Assembly: GCF_014648855.1 (NCBI RefSeq)
Contig: NZ_BMRX01000004.1
Location: forward strand, 372,001 to 436,000
Reading direction: 5' to 3'
DNA from: Streptomyces parvulus
GTDB taxonomy: Bacteria > Actinomycetota > Actinomycetes > Streptomycetales > Streptomycetaceae
Length of the DNA: 64,000 nt
Shown here one piece after another: positions 23,990-32,562 of the stretch. Below the pieces are notes generated by a model. It was not told where the DNA came from and ran no database searches. It saw only the letters and a program-made list of their open reading frames with translations. Every line of letters begins with the position of its first letter. The stretch's first letter is position 1. The translations under genes were made by a program, and so were the position numbers.

Positions 23990-26179
23990 TCAGAGCGCGC
24001 GCCGCCTGGAGCGGACCAGCAGGACACAGCCGCCGGCGAAGAGGACGCCGCCGGCCGCGGCGGGCCACAGGCCGAGACCGGAGCCGGTCTCGGCGAGTCC
24101 GCCCTGCGCCTGCGGCCGGGGTGCGGAGCCGCCGGCGGCCTCGGTGGCCTCGGGCGCGGCCACCGCGCTGCTCACGTCGCCGGGCGCGTCGGCCGGTGTC
24201 GTCGCGGCCTTGGGCGCGGCGCTCGGGGAGGCGTCGCCGTCCTGGCCGCCGGCCGGGGGTGCGGACTGCTCCGCGCCGTTCCCGCCGGCGTCCTGTCCGC
24301 CGTCCTGACCCTGGCCCTGCTCCTGCTCGTCCTTCTGGCCGTCGTCCTGGCCCGGGGCCTTTCCGTCGTCGCCGCCGTTCTGGCCGCCCTTGCCGCCGTC
24401 GCCGTTCTGGCCGCCGTCCACCGGTGCCGAGGCCGTGGCGGTCTGCTCGGCCGGGGGCGCGGTCGGCTCCTCGCCCTGCCCGTCTCCCGGCTGCTCCTCG
24501 CCCTGCCCGTCGTCCGGCGCCTCGGTGGCACCCGGGTCCTCACCCTGGCCGGGGTCCTCACCCTGGCCCGGGTCCTCGCCCTCGCCCTCGCCCTCGCCCT
24601 CGCCCGGGTCGGAGCCCGGCGGACGCGTGCCGTCACCGCATTCGCGGCCGGAGTTGATGCAGTCGGTCATCTCCCGCATCAGGTCCTCGTCGAAGACGTT
24701 GATGAAGTCGCTGTGGTCGGTGACCGGCTTGTGCAGCTGCTCCGGGAAGGAGTCCACCGCGAACAGCGGCACGGTCCGGCCGCCGTCCTGGAGGCTCGGC
24801 GCGTCCACGTCGTACACGACCCGCTGGACCAGGCGCGGAATGGGCTTGAAGCCCTCCGGGCAGCTGCCGTCGGCGGTCGCGAAGGCCATGTGGGTGCGGT
24901 GGTTGGCGCTGTCGATGTTGCGGCCGTCCCAGCAGCTCTGGAACGTGAAGGTGCGCACCACGTCGCTGCCGGAGGGGCAGAGCGGGTACTTGTCCTTCAG
25001 CTGCCGGTCCTCGAAGCCGGTGCAGCTCCAGGAGGCGTTCGCGTTGGCGTTGCCGTTGACGAACGCCTTCGCGTCGCCGGTGATGATGCGCAGCAGCCGC
25101 GGCATCTCCGCGACCTCGCCGCGCTCGTTGCCGACGAAGGTGAGCGTGACCTCGGCCGGCGTGACGATCTCGCCGGCGTTGCCCTCGATGCCGCCGCCGG
25201 GCGACTGGGCGTCCTGCTCGGCGGTGCCGTTCTGGAGGCGGATGACGGGCCAGTAGTACGAGGACTTGTCACCCTGGTCCGCGCAGCTGGTCTCGGCGGC
25301 GGCCAGGTCCTCGTCGCTGGAGAAGGCGTTGCTGTCCTGGTTGCCGACGTAGTCGTGGAAGTGGTGGGCGCCGTTGCCGACGCCGGGGGCGGCGATCAGG
25401 TTGTCCGAGTTGAACAGACCCTCGGCGTTGACACCGCAGCTGGTGGTGAAGGAGCCGTTCGAGGCGGCCTTCTGGCGGGGCGCCTTCGCGACGTTCGGTG
25501 CGACGGACTTGATGTCGGCGTAGTCGGCCGCCACCGGGCCGTTGCCCGCCTGCCCGCCGTTTCCGGCCGCGTCGCCCTCGCCCTCCTGCTGCTCCTGTCC
25601 CTCCTGCCCCTCTTCCTGCTCCTGCCCCTGATCCCCGCCCTGCTGCTCCTGCTCGTCCGGGCTGCCGCTCCGCGTCTGGTCGGATGCGACCTCGGTGCGG
25701 CGCAGCGCGCACGCCGCCAGGGTGTCCAGGCCCTCGGGGCGGTCCCCGGCCTTCTCCATGGCGGCGGCGATCCGCTCGATGGTGGCCGCCCTGTCCCGCT
25801 TCAAGGGATCGAGGATGGCGGCCTCGTCGAGCGCGCCGTCGTCCGCGGTGCGGGCGGCTTCCTGGAGTTGGCGGTAGGCGGTCGCGATCTGGCCGTCGAG
25901 CTGGGCCAGTTCGGTGTCGACCTCCGGCCGCGCCGGCTCCGGCACCGCGGTCAGCCGCTCGGTGAGGTCGGGGCAGTCGACGGTGGCCGCGATTCCGGAA
26001 CTGCCCAGGGGCACGGCGGTGCCGGGTTCGGTCGCGGAGGCGAAGACGTTCACGGCCACCAGGCCGCCGCCCCCCAGTATCAGCGCGACCGCTCCGAAGG
26101 TCGCGCGCCGCGCCCCGGTCGGGCGTCTGCGCCTGTTGTGTCCCAAGGCGTGCTCCTGTGTCGTGACGGACTCGGGCAT
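23990..26179 (-). CDS. Sortase-anchored surface protein with DUF1996 domain
   Basis: The 729-residue precursor has an N-terminal hydrophobic signal (about 28-47), a helical region, a Gly/Gln/Glu-rich linker, a DUF1996 domain (from about FTTSCGVNAEG to FINVFDEDLMREMTDC, with FQSCWDGRNIDS and the GAHHFHDYVGN motif), then about 170 residues of low-complexity Pro/Gly/Glu/Gln sequence. It ends with LAETG (695-699), a membrane helix and an RSRRRAL tail, the signature of class E sortase substrates. So the domain should be displayed on a flexible stalk at the cell wall. A short GATTC-N4-GAATC inverted repeat lies upstream at 26235-26248. Confidence 0.87.
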   Translation of the reverse strand: MPESVTTQEHALGHNRRRRPTGARRATFGAVALILGGGGLVAVNVFASATEPGTAVPLGSSGIAATVDCPDLTERLTAVPEPARPEVDTELAQLDGQIATAYRQLQEAARTADDGALDEAAILDPLKRDRAATIERIAAAMEKAGDRPEGLDTLAACALRRTEVASDQTRSGSPDEQEQQGGDQGQEQEEGQEGQEQQEGEGDAAGNGGQAGNGPVAADYADIKSVAPNVAKAPRQKAASNGSFTTSCGVNAEGLFNSDNLIAAPGVGNGAHHFHDYVGNQDSNAFSSDEDLAAAETSCADQGDKSSYYWPVIRLQNGTAEQDAQSPGGGIEGNAGEIVTPAEVTLTFVGNERGEVAEMPRLLRIITGDAKAFVNGNANANASWSCTGFEDRQLKDKYPLCPSGSDVVRTFTFQSCWDGRNIDSANHRTHMAFATADGSCPEGFKPIPRLVQRVVYDVDAPSLQDGGRTVPLFAVDSFPEQLHKPVTDHSDFINVFDEDLMREMTDCINSGRECGDGTRPPGSDPGEGEGEGEGEDPGQGEDPGQGEDPGATEAPDDGQGEEQPGDGQGEEPTAPPAEQTATASAPVDGGQNGDGGKGGQNGGDDGKAPGQDDGQKDEQEQGQGQDGGQDAGGNGAEQSAPPAGGQDGDASPSAAPKAATTPADAPGDVSSAVAAPEATEAAGGSAPRPQAQGGLAETGSGLGLWPAAAGGVLFAGGCVLLVRSRRRAL

Positions 26180-26398
26180 GGAATGCCCCCGGCTCCATAC
26201 GGAAGACGGGGCCGCGGCGTTCAGCCGTCCCGGTGATTCTCAGGAATCCCTCACCTCACGGGTGCGCGACGATCACCCGCGCGGGGCTCGGAGGTGGGCC
26301 GTCCGCCCGGGCCGTCGCCCGGCGGAGTCCTTGTCGGAGCGTCGCCCGCGGTGGAACGATGCCGGGGGCACCGGCTCAGCGCACCGAAGGGACCCGTC

Positions 26399-27055
26399 GT
26401 GACCGACGACCAGCACCGGCCGCACCCGGCCGCCGCGTTCGACGCGCTCGGCGCCGAGTACGAGAAGGCGTTCGCCGGGTCGCGGACGCACCGGCATTCG
26501 CTGGAGTGGCTGCTCGGGCGGCTCGCGCCCGGCAGCAGGGTGCTGGACGTGGGCAGCGGCACCGGCCGCCCCACCGCCGAGACCCTCGCGGCCGCCGGCC
26601 ACGACGTGCTGGGCGTCGACGTCTCCCCGGTCATGGTCGAACTGGCGGCCCGGCAGGTGCCGGGCGCCGCCTTCCGGTGCGCCGACATCCGCGAGGTACC
26701 GCTGGAGGAGGCCTCGTTCGACGCCGTCTGCGTGTACTTCTCGCTGCTCCAGCTGGACCGGCGGGAGCAGCGGGACCTCGTCGGGCGGCTGGCCCGGGTG
26801 GTGCGGCCGGGCGGCCACCTGGTGCTGGCGACCGTGCCGCTGGACGTGGCGGACGCCGACGCCACCTTCATGGGGCAGCCCGTGCGGGTCTCCAGCTTCA
26901 CCGGGCAGGCCCTCACCGCGTTGACGGAGGAGGCCGGTCTGGAGGTGCTGGAGGAGGAGGCGACGCTGTTCACCCCCGCCCATCCGGACGCCCGGCCGGA
27001 GCCGCACCTCTTCCTGCACTGCCGGCGCCCGCTCGCCACCGCGCCGGACGCCTGA
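26399..27055 (+). CDS. Class I SAM-dependent methyltransferase
   Basis: A 218-residue soluble methyltransferase with motif I VLDVGSGTG (about 48-56), the acidic end of strand 2 in LGVDVSP, and the motif IV/post region SFDAVCVYFSLLQLD followed by RVVRPGGHLVLAT. Start GTG 26399 has GAAGGGA about 7 bases upstream. The acceptor is unknown. It stands alone between the DUF1996 gene (divergent) and the gas vesicle cluster (96 bases downstream, same strand), so it could share part of its transcript with the latter. Confidence 0.85.
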   Translation: MTDDQHRPHPAAAFDALGAEYEKAFAGSRTHRHSLEWLLGRLAPGSRVLDVGSGTGRPTAETLAAAGHDVLGVDVSPVMVELAARQVPGAAFRCADIREVPLEEASFDAVCVYFSLLQLDRREQRDLVGRLARVVRPGGHLVLATVPLDVADADATFMGQPVRVSSFTGQALTALTEEAGLEVLEEEATLFTPAHPDARPEPHLFLHCRRPLATAPDA

Positions 27056-27150
27056 CCGGCCCGCGCCGCGACCGGCGGCGCTCCCCCGGGCAGCCCCGGA
27101 TGGGGTAACCCCGCACGCGCACGCCGAGTCCCGCGGCCAGAGTGGGCTGC

Positions 27151-27468
27151 ATGACAGAGCCTGGCGAGCGGCGACGCGGCACGACCTCCACCCGCACCCG
27201 CGAACGTCCCGTGCGCGGGGCGCGGGAGGCGGCCCGGCGTGCCGCGGACGCGCTGTCCGAGCTGATCCGGCACCGCCTCGAGGGCGTCTCCGCGGTGTGC
27301 CGCAGCAAGGACGAGGGCTGGATCGTCAACGTGGACGTGCTGGAAGTGGCGCGCATCCCCGACACCACCAGTCTGCTCGCCACCTACGAGGTCGAGCTGG
27401 ATCCCTCGGGCGATCTCGTGCAGTACCGCAGGATCGCGCGCTACCGGCGCGGTGCCCAGGACCAGTGA
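27151..27468 (+). CDS. gvpO: Gas vesicle protein GvpO
   Basis: A 105-residue protein with a basic N-terminal tail (about 25 residues) and the GvpO core: ELIRHRLEGVSAVCRSKDEGWIV split over residues 40-65, then ARIPDTTSLLATYEVELDPSG and YRRIARYRRG. GvpO is a regulatory or assembly factor for gas vesicles. It is the first gene of the ten-gene cluster; no strong ribosome site precedes ATG 27151, and a GTG at 27142 is an alternative. gvpA follows after 36 bases. Confidence 0.9.
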   Translation: MTEPGERRRGTTSTRTRERPVRGAREAARRAADALSELIRHRLEGVSAVCRSKDEGWIVNVDVLEVARIPDTTSLLATYEVELDPSGDLVQYRRIARYRRGAQDQ

Positions 27469-27504
27469 GCCGGCCGTGAGGCGTGTACCCGGAAGGACCT
27501 CCGC

Positions 27505-28032
27505 ATGATCACGTACGACGACGAGGTGGTCTGCGCGCCCCGCGCCGGCACCCTTTACGACGTCCTCGAACTCATCCTCGACCGCGGCATGGTGATCGAT
27601 GTCTTCGTGCGCGTCTCGCTGGTCGGCATCGAGATCCTCAAGGTGGACGCGCGGATCGTGGTGGCGAGTGTCGACACCTACCTGCGGTTCGCCGAGGCCT
27701 GCAACCGGCTGGACCTGGAGCACGACGTCCGCTCCAAGACCGTCCCCGAGATGTTCGGCAGCCCGGTCGCCAAGTCCGTCGGCAAGGCGGGCGCCAAGCG
27801 TACGGCGCGCTCCCTGACCGACAAGGTGCGGGACGTGCTCGCGCCGGACGACGACTCGGACGACGCGGATGACGCGGACGACACGGACGAGCTCCCCCGC
27901 GGGCGCTCGGCACGCGGCCGGGGCGAGGAGCGCTCCGAGCGGCCCCGCGGCCGCTCGTCCGGGCGGTCCCGTGCCGAGGAGGACCGCCCGCGTGACCGGC
28001 CCCGCCGCCGCCCCCGCCGGGAGGACGCATGA
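27505..28032 (+). CDS. gvpA: Gas vesicle structural protein GvpA with long charged tail
   Basis: Residues 12-72 hold the GvpA core that forms the vesicle wall: TLYDVLELILDRGMVIDVFV, VSLVGIEILKVDARIVVASV and TYLRFAEACN. Ordinary GvpA stops at about 70-80 residues; this one has 175, with a basic helix and then an acidic run (DDDSDDADDADDTDE) followed by about 50 residues almost entirely Arg, Gly, Glu and Ser. The extended tail is what one sees in GvpJ-like or actinomycete GvpA proteins. It overlaps gvpF by 4 bases. Confidence 0.92.
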   Translation: MITYDDEVVCAPRAGTLYDVLELILDRGMVIDVFVRVSLVGIEILKVDARIVVASVDTYLRFAEACNRLDLEHDVRSKTVPEMFGSPVAKSVGKAGAKRTARSLTDKVRDVLAPDDDSDDADDADDTDELPRGRSARGRGEERSERPRGRSSGRSRAEEDRPRDRPRRRPRREDA

Positions 28033-28793
28033 CCGCGCCCGCCACCACCGGCGCCCCCGGGACCGCGGTGAAGTCGCTCTACGTCTACGGCATCACGCCG
28101 GCCGGGATCCGGGCCCCCCGCTCCCCCGGTGTCGACGGCGCCCGGGTACGCCTGCTGACCGGCTCCGGGCTGTGTGCCGCGGTGTCGGACGCGCCCGCTC
28201 GGCTCCTGCCCCGGCGCCGCGACCTGCTCGCCCACCAAGCGGTGCTGGACGAACTGGCGGCGCAGGGGCCGCTGCTGCCCATGCGATTCGCCGTCCTGAG
28301 CCCACGCGCCGACACACTGCTTACCCAACTGCGTTCCGACGTCGACCACTTGCAGCGGCAGCTCGCCGAGGTACGGGGGTGCGTCGAACTCAACGTCAAG
28401 GGGACGGTGGTGCCCGGCCACTTCGCCGACCTGGTACGCCGGGACGACAGTCTGCGGACGCTGGCGCTGCGGACCCGGCGCCGGCCGGACTACGAGGCCA
28501 ACGTCCGGCTGGGCGAGGCGCTCGCCCTCGGGGTGCGCCGGGAGGCCCGGCGAGCCGCGCGGGAGGTCCTGGACCGGCTGACGCCGCTGGCGGTGCGCGC
28601 GGCCGGCGGCACGACCGACGAGCAGCAGGTGCTCAGCACGTCGTTCCTGGTCCGCGCGGAGGACGAAGGACGCTTCCGGAAGGCGGTGGACGCGGGCGCC
28701 CGCGCCGTCGGGGGCCGGCTGGCCCTCAGCGTGACCGGCCCCCTGCCCTGCTACAGCTTCGTCGAAGCGCGTCCCGCGCCGGCCGGGCGGTGA
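28029..28793 (+). CDS. gvpF: Gas vesicle protein GvpF (GvpF/L family)
   Basis: A 254-residue GvpF/L family member with the N-terminal strand SLYVYGITPAG, the central HQAVLDELAAQGPLLPMRFA motif and the C-terminal LALSVTGPLPCYSFVE, which are the family's landmarks. GvpF lines the inner gas-facing surface or caps the vesicle during assembly. ATGA overlap with gvpA; gvpG follows after 4 bases. A second family member (gvpL) lies 2.3 kb downstream. Confidence 0.92.
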   Translation: MTAPATTGAPGTAVKSLYVYGITPAGIRAPRSPGVDGARVRLLTGSGLCAAVSDAPARLLPRRRDLLAHQAVLDELAAQGPLLPMRFAVLSPRADTLLTQLRSDVDHLQRQLAEVRGCVELNVKGTVVPGHFADLVRRDDSLRTLALRTRRRPDYEANVRLGEALALGVRREARRAAREVLDRLTPLAVRAAGGTTDEQQVLSTSFLVRAEDEGRFRKAVDAGARAVGGRLALSVTGPLPCYSFVEARPAPAGR

Positions 28794-28797
28794 CCCG

Positions 28798-29076
28798 GTG
28801 GGCATCGTGAGCGGTCTCCTGCTGCTGCCCCTGGCGCCGGTGCGCGGCACGGCGTGGATCGCCGACCACCTGCTCCAGGAGGCCCGGCGCCAGGCCCACG
28901 ACCCGCGTGCCGTCCAGGCACGGCTGGCCGCGCTGAACCGTGCCCTGGACGAAGGCGCCATCGACGAGGCGGCCTTCGAACGGGAGGAGGAGCGCCTGCT
29001 GGCCCTCCTGGAACGTCCGGCCCGCCCGGGCCGCCGTACGACAACCACGGACCGAGCGCAGGGAAGGCACGCATGA
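28798..29076 (+). CDS. gvpG: Gas vesicle protein GvpG
   Basis: A 92-residue helical protein. The start GIVSGLLLLPLAPVRGTAWI and the heptad-like LNRALDEGAIDEAAFEREEE segment are typical of GvpG, an accessory assembly factor. GTG 28798 is used. The 3' end overlaps the next gene by 4 bases. Confidence 0.9.
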   Translation: MGIVSGLLLLPLAPVRGTAWIADHLLQEARRQAHDPRAVQARLAALNRALDEGAIDEAAFEREEERLLALLERPARPGRRTTTTDRAQGRHA

Positions 29077-29771
29077 ACGACAACAGGACGGCCCTCGCGG
29101 CGGCCATCGCCGGCGGATACCTCCTGGGGCGCACGAAGAAGGCCAAGCTCGCCTTCGCGGTCGGCTCCTACCTCGCGGGACGGCGCTTCGGCCTGTCGCC
29201 CGGCGACCTGCTGTCCCAGGGGCTGAGCGGGCTCCAGCAGACGCCGCAGGTGCGGGAGCTCGCCGAGCAGGTGCGCGGCGAGCTGCTGACCGCCGGCCGC
29301 ACGGCCGCCACCGCGGCGGCGAACCGGCGCCTCACCGGCCTGGCGGACGTCCTCCGGGACCGTACCGAGGCGCTCACCGGCGAGTCCCTGCGGGACGACG
29401 ACCAGGACGAGTACGAGGACGACGAGTACGAGGACGACGAGTACGAGGACGACGAGTACGGGGACGACCGGGACGAGGACGCCCGGGACGAGGACGACTA
29501 CTTCGACGAGGAGGAGCGGGAGGAGGACCGCGAGCCCGCGCCACGCCGTCGCACCGCCAAGAAGGCGCCGCCGCGCAAGTCCGCGGCCCCCGCCGGGAAG
29601 CCGGCCCGGAAGGCCGCTCCCGCTAAGAAGGCGACGAAGAAGGCGACGGGGAAGACGGCCAAGAAGGCGGCGAAGAGCCCGGCCAAGAAGGCCGCCAAGA
29701 AGACCGCCAAGAAGGCCGCTCCCGCGAAGAAGACCGCGAGCTCGCGCAGGCGGGGAGGTGAGCGCGGATGA
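29073..29771 (+). CDS. gvpY: Gas vesicle cluster protein GvpY-like, acidic and lysine-rich tails
   Basis: The 232-residue protein begins with a conserved hydrophobic helix (NRTALAAAIAGGYLLGRTKK) and a helical domain to about residue 105. It then carries a tandem EDDEY repeat region (about 110-150) and an H1-histone-like KKA/PAKK tail to the end. The symbol follows the Streptomyces gene order gvpOAFGYZJLSK as I remember it. The function is not established; the acidic and basic tails suggest electrostatic interaction with other vesicle proteins, which is inference. It overlaps gvpG and gvpZ by 4 bases each. Confidence 0.75.
   Translation: MNDNRTALAAAIAGGYLLGRTKKAKLAFAVGSYLAGRRFGLSPGDLLSQGLSGLQQTPQVRELAEQVRGELLTAGRTAATAAANRRLTGLADVLRDRTEALTGESLRDDDQDEYEDDEYEDDEYEDDEYGDDRDEDARDEDDYFDEEEREEDREPAPRRRTAKKAPPRKSAAPAGKPARKAAPAKKATKKATGKTAKKAAKSPAKKAAKKTAKKAAPAKKTASSRRRGGERG
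29409..29468 (+). repeat. In-frame 15-base tandem repeat
   Basis: GAGTACGAGGACGAC is repeated three times exactly and a fourth time with one change, encoding the EYEDD units of the GvpY-like protein. Confidence 0.85.
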
Positions 29772-30676
29772 CCCCCGACCGGCAGGACAAGGACACCCCG
29801 TCCCCGCTGGGCAACCTCAAGGACGCCCTCGGCGGGTACCTCTCCGCCTCGGGGCACAGCCTCGTCGGCAAGGCGGGGGAACGCATCGGAGGCCTCACGG
29901 ACCGCCTGACCGCGTCCGCCGACGGCAACGGCGACGGCAACGGCAACGGCAACGGCGGCTCCAAGGGCGGGGGCTCCTCCAAGAGCGGCGCCGGCAGTGT
30001 CAAGGCCACGCACATCATGGAGGTCGTCGACATCGGCGTCCCCCTGCGCACCGTCTACGACCAGTGGACCCAGCTCCAGGAGTTCAGCGACTTCACCAAG
30101 GGAGTCCGCAGCGTCAACTCCGAGGACGAGGTGACCAGCAACTGGAACGTCAAGGTCGGCCCGTCCAGCCGCAGTTGGAAGGCGACCGTCCTGGAGCAGG
30201 TCCCCGACGAGCGGATCGTGTGGACCTCCGAGGGCGCCAAGGGGAGCACCCGCGGTGTGATCACCTTCCACGAACTGGCTCCCCGGCTGACCCGCGTGGT
30301 GGTCGTCGTCGAGTACTACCCGGCGGGCTTCTTCGAGAAGACGGGCAACCTCTGGCGGGCCCAGGGGCGCCGGCTGCGGCTGGACCTCAAGCACTTCGCC
30401 CGGCACGTGACGCTGACGGACGAGGAGGAGATCGAGGGCTGGCGCGGCGAGATCCGTGACGGCGAGGTCGTCCGCACCCACGAGGAGGCCATGGAGGAGG
30501 AGGCCGCGGACGACCGGGACGACGACGACTACGAAGACGACGAAGACGACGACTACGAGGACTATGAGGACGAGGACGGTGACTACGACGAAGACGACGA
30601 CGAGGACGAGGACGACGAGGACAGTGACTACGACGACGAGCACGAGGACGACCGCCGTGCCCGCCGGCGCCGCTGA
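29768..30676 (+). CDS. gvpZ: Gas vesicle cluster SRPBCC-domain protein GvpZ-like
   Basis: A 302-residue protein with an N-terminal helix, an Asn/Gly/Asp-repeat linker (about 57-80), a SRPBCC/START-type polyketide-cyclase domain (about 84-225: VVDIGVPLRTVYDQWTQLQE at its start, GVITFHELAPRLTRVVVVVE in the middle) and an extremely acidic C-terminus of about 55 residues, mostly Asp, Glu and Tyr. The fold can bind hydrophobic ligands. It is placed as gvpZ from the conserved order. The acidic tail mirrors the one in the preceding protein. Confidence 0.78.
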   Translation: MTPDRQDKDTPSPLGNLKDALGGYLSASGHSLVGKAGERIGGLTDRLTASADGNGDGNGNGNGGSKGGGSSKSGAGSVKATHIMEVVDIGVPLRTVYDQWTQLQEFSDFTKGVRSVNSEDEVTSNWNVKVGPSSRSWKATVLEQVPDERIVWTSEGAKGSTRGVITFHELAPRLTRVVVVVEYYPAGFFEKTGNLWRAQGRRLRLDLKHFARHVTLTDEEEIEGWRGEIRDGEVVRTHEEAMEEEAADDRDDDDYEDDEDDDYEDYEDEDGDYDEDDDEDEDDEDSDYDDEHEDDRRARRRR

Positions 30677-30694
30677 CCTCGCGGGGAGCGTGTC

Positions 30695-31063
30695 GTGACC
30701 GACCTCGACCACCGGTACGCGGACCCGGACGGCCTCGCCTACGGACCCGCCGCGGGCAGCCTCGCCGACCTCCTCGAACGCGTCCTCGACAAGGGCGTCG
30801 TCATCGCGGGGGACATCAAGATCGACCTCCTCGACATCGAACTGCTCACCATCCGGCTGCGGCTCTTCATCGCCTCGGTGGACACCGCCAAGAAGGCGGG
30901 CATCGACTGGTGGGAGACCGACCCGGCGCTGTCGTCCCGGGCCGCGCGGGACTCCCTCGCCGACGAGAACGCCCGCCTGCGGGCCCGGCTCGACGCCCTG
31001 GAGTCCTCGCTGGAGGGCGACTCGGCGGACGCCGTCGAGGAGACGTCGGGGGCCGCCCGGTGA
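30695..31063 (+). CDS. gvpJ: Gas vesicle protein GvpJ (GvpA family, minor)
   Basis: A 122-residue GvpA-family protein: core SLADLLERVLDKGVVIAGDI and IDLLDIELLTIRLRLFIASV at residues 20-63, then WWETDPAL and a coiled-coil-like tail. This is the GvpJ form, thought to act at the vesicle tips or nucleation site. GTG 30695 has GGGGAG 7 bases upstream, a stronger site than the others inside the cluster. It overlaps gvpL by 4 bases. Confidence 0.9.
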   Translation: MTDLDHRYADPDGLAYGPAAGSLADLLERVLDKGVVIAGDIKIDLLDIELLTIRLRLFIASVDTAKKAGIDWWETDPALSSRAARDSLADENARLRARLDALESSLEGDSADAVEETSGAAR

Positions 31064-31932
31064 GCGCCGCCGAGCGGGCCGAGCCGGGCCTCGTCTGCGC
31101 CTTCGCCGTCACCCGCACGCCGCCCGGCCCCACCGCTCTGGCGTCGGTGCCGGGGCACGAGGAGGGCGGTCCGCTGCGCGTGCTCGACGCCGGCGGTCTG
31201 TACGTCGTCGTGCAGGACGTCCCCGAGACGCTGTTCGGCGAGCAGGCCCTGGCGGAGCGCCTCAACCGGCCCGCCGACCTGGAACGCTGCGCCCGTGCCC
31301 ACCACCGCGCGGTCGAGGCCGCGGCGGGAACGGGCGGGCCGAGGGCGGGAGCGGCCGCAGGGGCCGCGGTCGTCCCGCTGCCGATGGCGACGCTCTACCG
31401 CGGCGACCGTTCGGCGCTGCGGGCCGTCGACGAGCGGCGGCCGGTGCTGGAGGCACTGCTCGACCGCCTGCGCGACCGCACCGAGTGGGCGGTGAAGGTG
31501 CACGCCGCCGAGGGATCGGTCGACGCCGCACCCGGCCCGCCCGCCGGTCCCGAAGGCTCCGGCTCCGGCGGGCGCGCGTACCTCAGCCGTGCCAGCGCCC
31601 GGCGACGGGACCGGCAGGAGGCGCACGGGAAGGCGCGGACCGAGGCGGAGGCGATCGACGCGGAGCTGCGCCGCCACGCCGTCGCCGCGACCCGGCACCG
31701 TCCGCAGAGCGAGCGGCTCACGGGCCGCCGCACCCCGCAGCTCCTCAACGCCGCCTACCTGGTGGAGAACGCGGACCGCGACGCCTTCACCCGCGCCCTG
31801 GCCGCCCTCACCGCCGAGGGCGGCCGTCCGTCCGTGCGCGCGGACGCGTCGGGGCCGTGGATCCCGTACTCCTTCGCGCGCTGGGACGAGGAGCCGGTCC
31901 CGGAGACCGGCCGCCGGGAGGTCCCCGCGTGA
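31060..31932 (+). CDS. gvpL: Gas vesicle protein GvpL (GvpF/L family)
   Basis: A 290-residue second GvpF/L family member. The N-terminal domain has LRVLDAGGLYVVVQDVPE and AHHRAVEAAA, the middle the PLPMATLYRG motif, and the C-terminal domain LLNAAYLVENADRDAFTRAL and SGPWIPYSF. A small basic insertion of about 25 residues sits between the halves (LSRASARRRDRQEAHGKART). Start GTG 31060 overlaps the gvpJ stop, and its own stop overlaps gvpS. Confidence 0.9.
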   Translation: MSAAERAEPGLVCAFAVTRTPPGPTALASVPGHEEGGPLRVLDAGGLYVVVQDVPETLFGEQALAERLNRPADLERCARAHHRAVEAAAGTGGPRAGAAAGAAVVPLPMATLYRGDRSALRAVDERRPVLEALLDRLRDRTEWAVKVHAAEGSVDAAPGPPAGPEGSGSGGRAYLSRASARRRDRQEAHGKARTEAEAIDAELRRHAVAATRHRPQSERLTGRRTPQLLNAAYLVENADRDAFTRALAALTAEGGRPSVRADASGPWIPYSFARWDEEPVPETGRREVPA

Positions 31933-32177
31933 GCGTCGTGGACACCCGTACGCCGGGCCCGGCGCCCGTGCCGTGGGACGGCCCGGAGCCGTACGCGCCG
32001 GCCGGGGTGCCCCTCGTCGACCTGCTCGACCGGGTGCTGGCCACCGGGGTCGTGGTCAGCGGGGACCTGGTGCTGGCCATCGCGGACGTGCCGCTGGTGC
32101 GGATCTCGCTGCACGCGCTGCTGTCGTCGGTGAGCGAGCGGATGCCCGCTCCCTGGCCGGACAGCGGACCGTTGTGA
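31929..32177 (+). CDS. gvpS: Gas vesicle protein GvpS (GvpA family, minor)
   Basis: An 82-residue short GvpA-family protein. After a proline-rich lead (VSVVDTRTPGPAPVPWDGPE) comes the core PLVDLLDRVLATGVVVSGDL and ADVPLVRISLHALLSSV. The second half of the GvpA core is shortened. It is the third GvpA paralogue of the cluster and is coupled to gvpL and gvpK by 4-base overlaps. Confidence 0.88.
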   Translation: MSVVDTRTPGPAPVPWDGPEPYAPAGVPLVDLLDRVLATGVVVSGDLVLAIADVPLVRISLHALLSSVSERMPAPWPDSGPL

Positions 32178-32467
32178 GCGCGCCCCGGGCACACGCCGTC
32201 GACCTGGACCCCGAGCGGGTCACGAACGACCTGGCCGCCCTCGTGCTCACCGTCGTCGAGCTGCTGCGCCAGCTCATGGAACGGCAGGCCGTGCGCCGGT
32301 TCGACGAGGGCACCCTGAGCGAGGCGCAGGAGGACCGGCTCGGCACGGCGCTCATGCTGCTGGACGAGCGCATGGACGACCTGTGCGCCCAGCACGGGCT
32401 GAGCCGGTCCGACCTCAACCTCGACCTGGGACCACTGGGACCGCTCCTGGCGGACCCCGAGCCGTAG
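32174..32467 (+). CDS. gvpK: Gas vesicle protein GvpK
   Basis: A 97-residue protein with the GvpK signature VTNDLAALVLTVVELLRQLM, then MERQAVRRFDEGTLSEAQED and a C-terminal LDERMDDLCAQHGLSRSDLN. GvpK is an accessory assembly factor and is normally the last gene of the actinomycete cluster, as here. GTG start at 32174 overlaps the gvpS stop. Confidence 0.92.
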   Translation: MSAPRAHAVDLDPERVTNDLAALVLTVVELLRQLMERQAVRRFDEGTLSEAQEDRLGTALMLLDERMDDLCAQHGLSRSDLNLDLGPLGPLLADPEP

Positions 32468-32503
32468 CTCCCCTCCGGCCGGAAGCCCGGACCACCCGGC
32501 ACG

Positions 32504-32538
32504 AGCGATCGCTATGATGACCGTGAATCGCTCAAACG
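32504..32538. promoter_or_regulatory. Candidate operator upstream of the DeoR/LacI hybrid regulator
   Basis: A perfect 10-base palindrome AGCGATCGCT (32504-32513) is followed by ATCGCTCAAACG (32527-32538). The latter contains, on the minus strand, CGTTTGAG, the octamer that recurs twice after the gene (33668-33675 and 33707-33714). The sites lie 25-60 bases before the ATG and fit autoregulation. Confidence 0.5.
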
Positions 32539-32562
32539 AACATTCCGGGGTGGGGAGGCCTG

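Noticed and set aside
29409..30660. Repeated GAC/GAG-rich DNA as a minisatellite or CRISPR-like array
   Set aside because: The repeats are in frame and encode acidic tails of two gas vesicle cluster proteins; there are no spacers.
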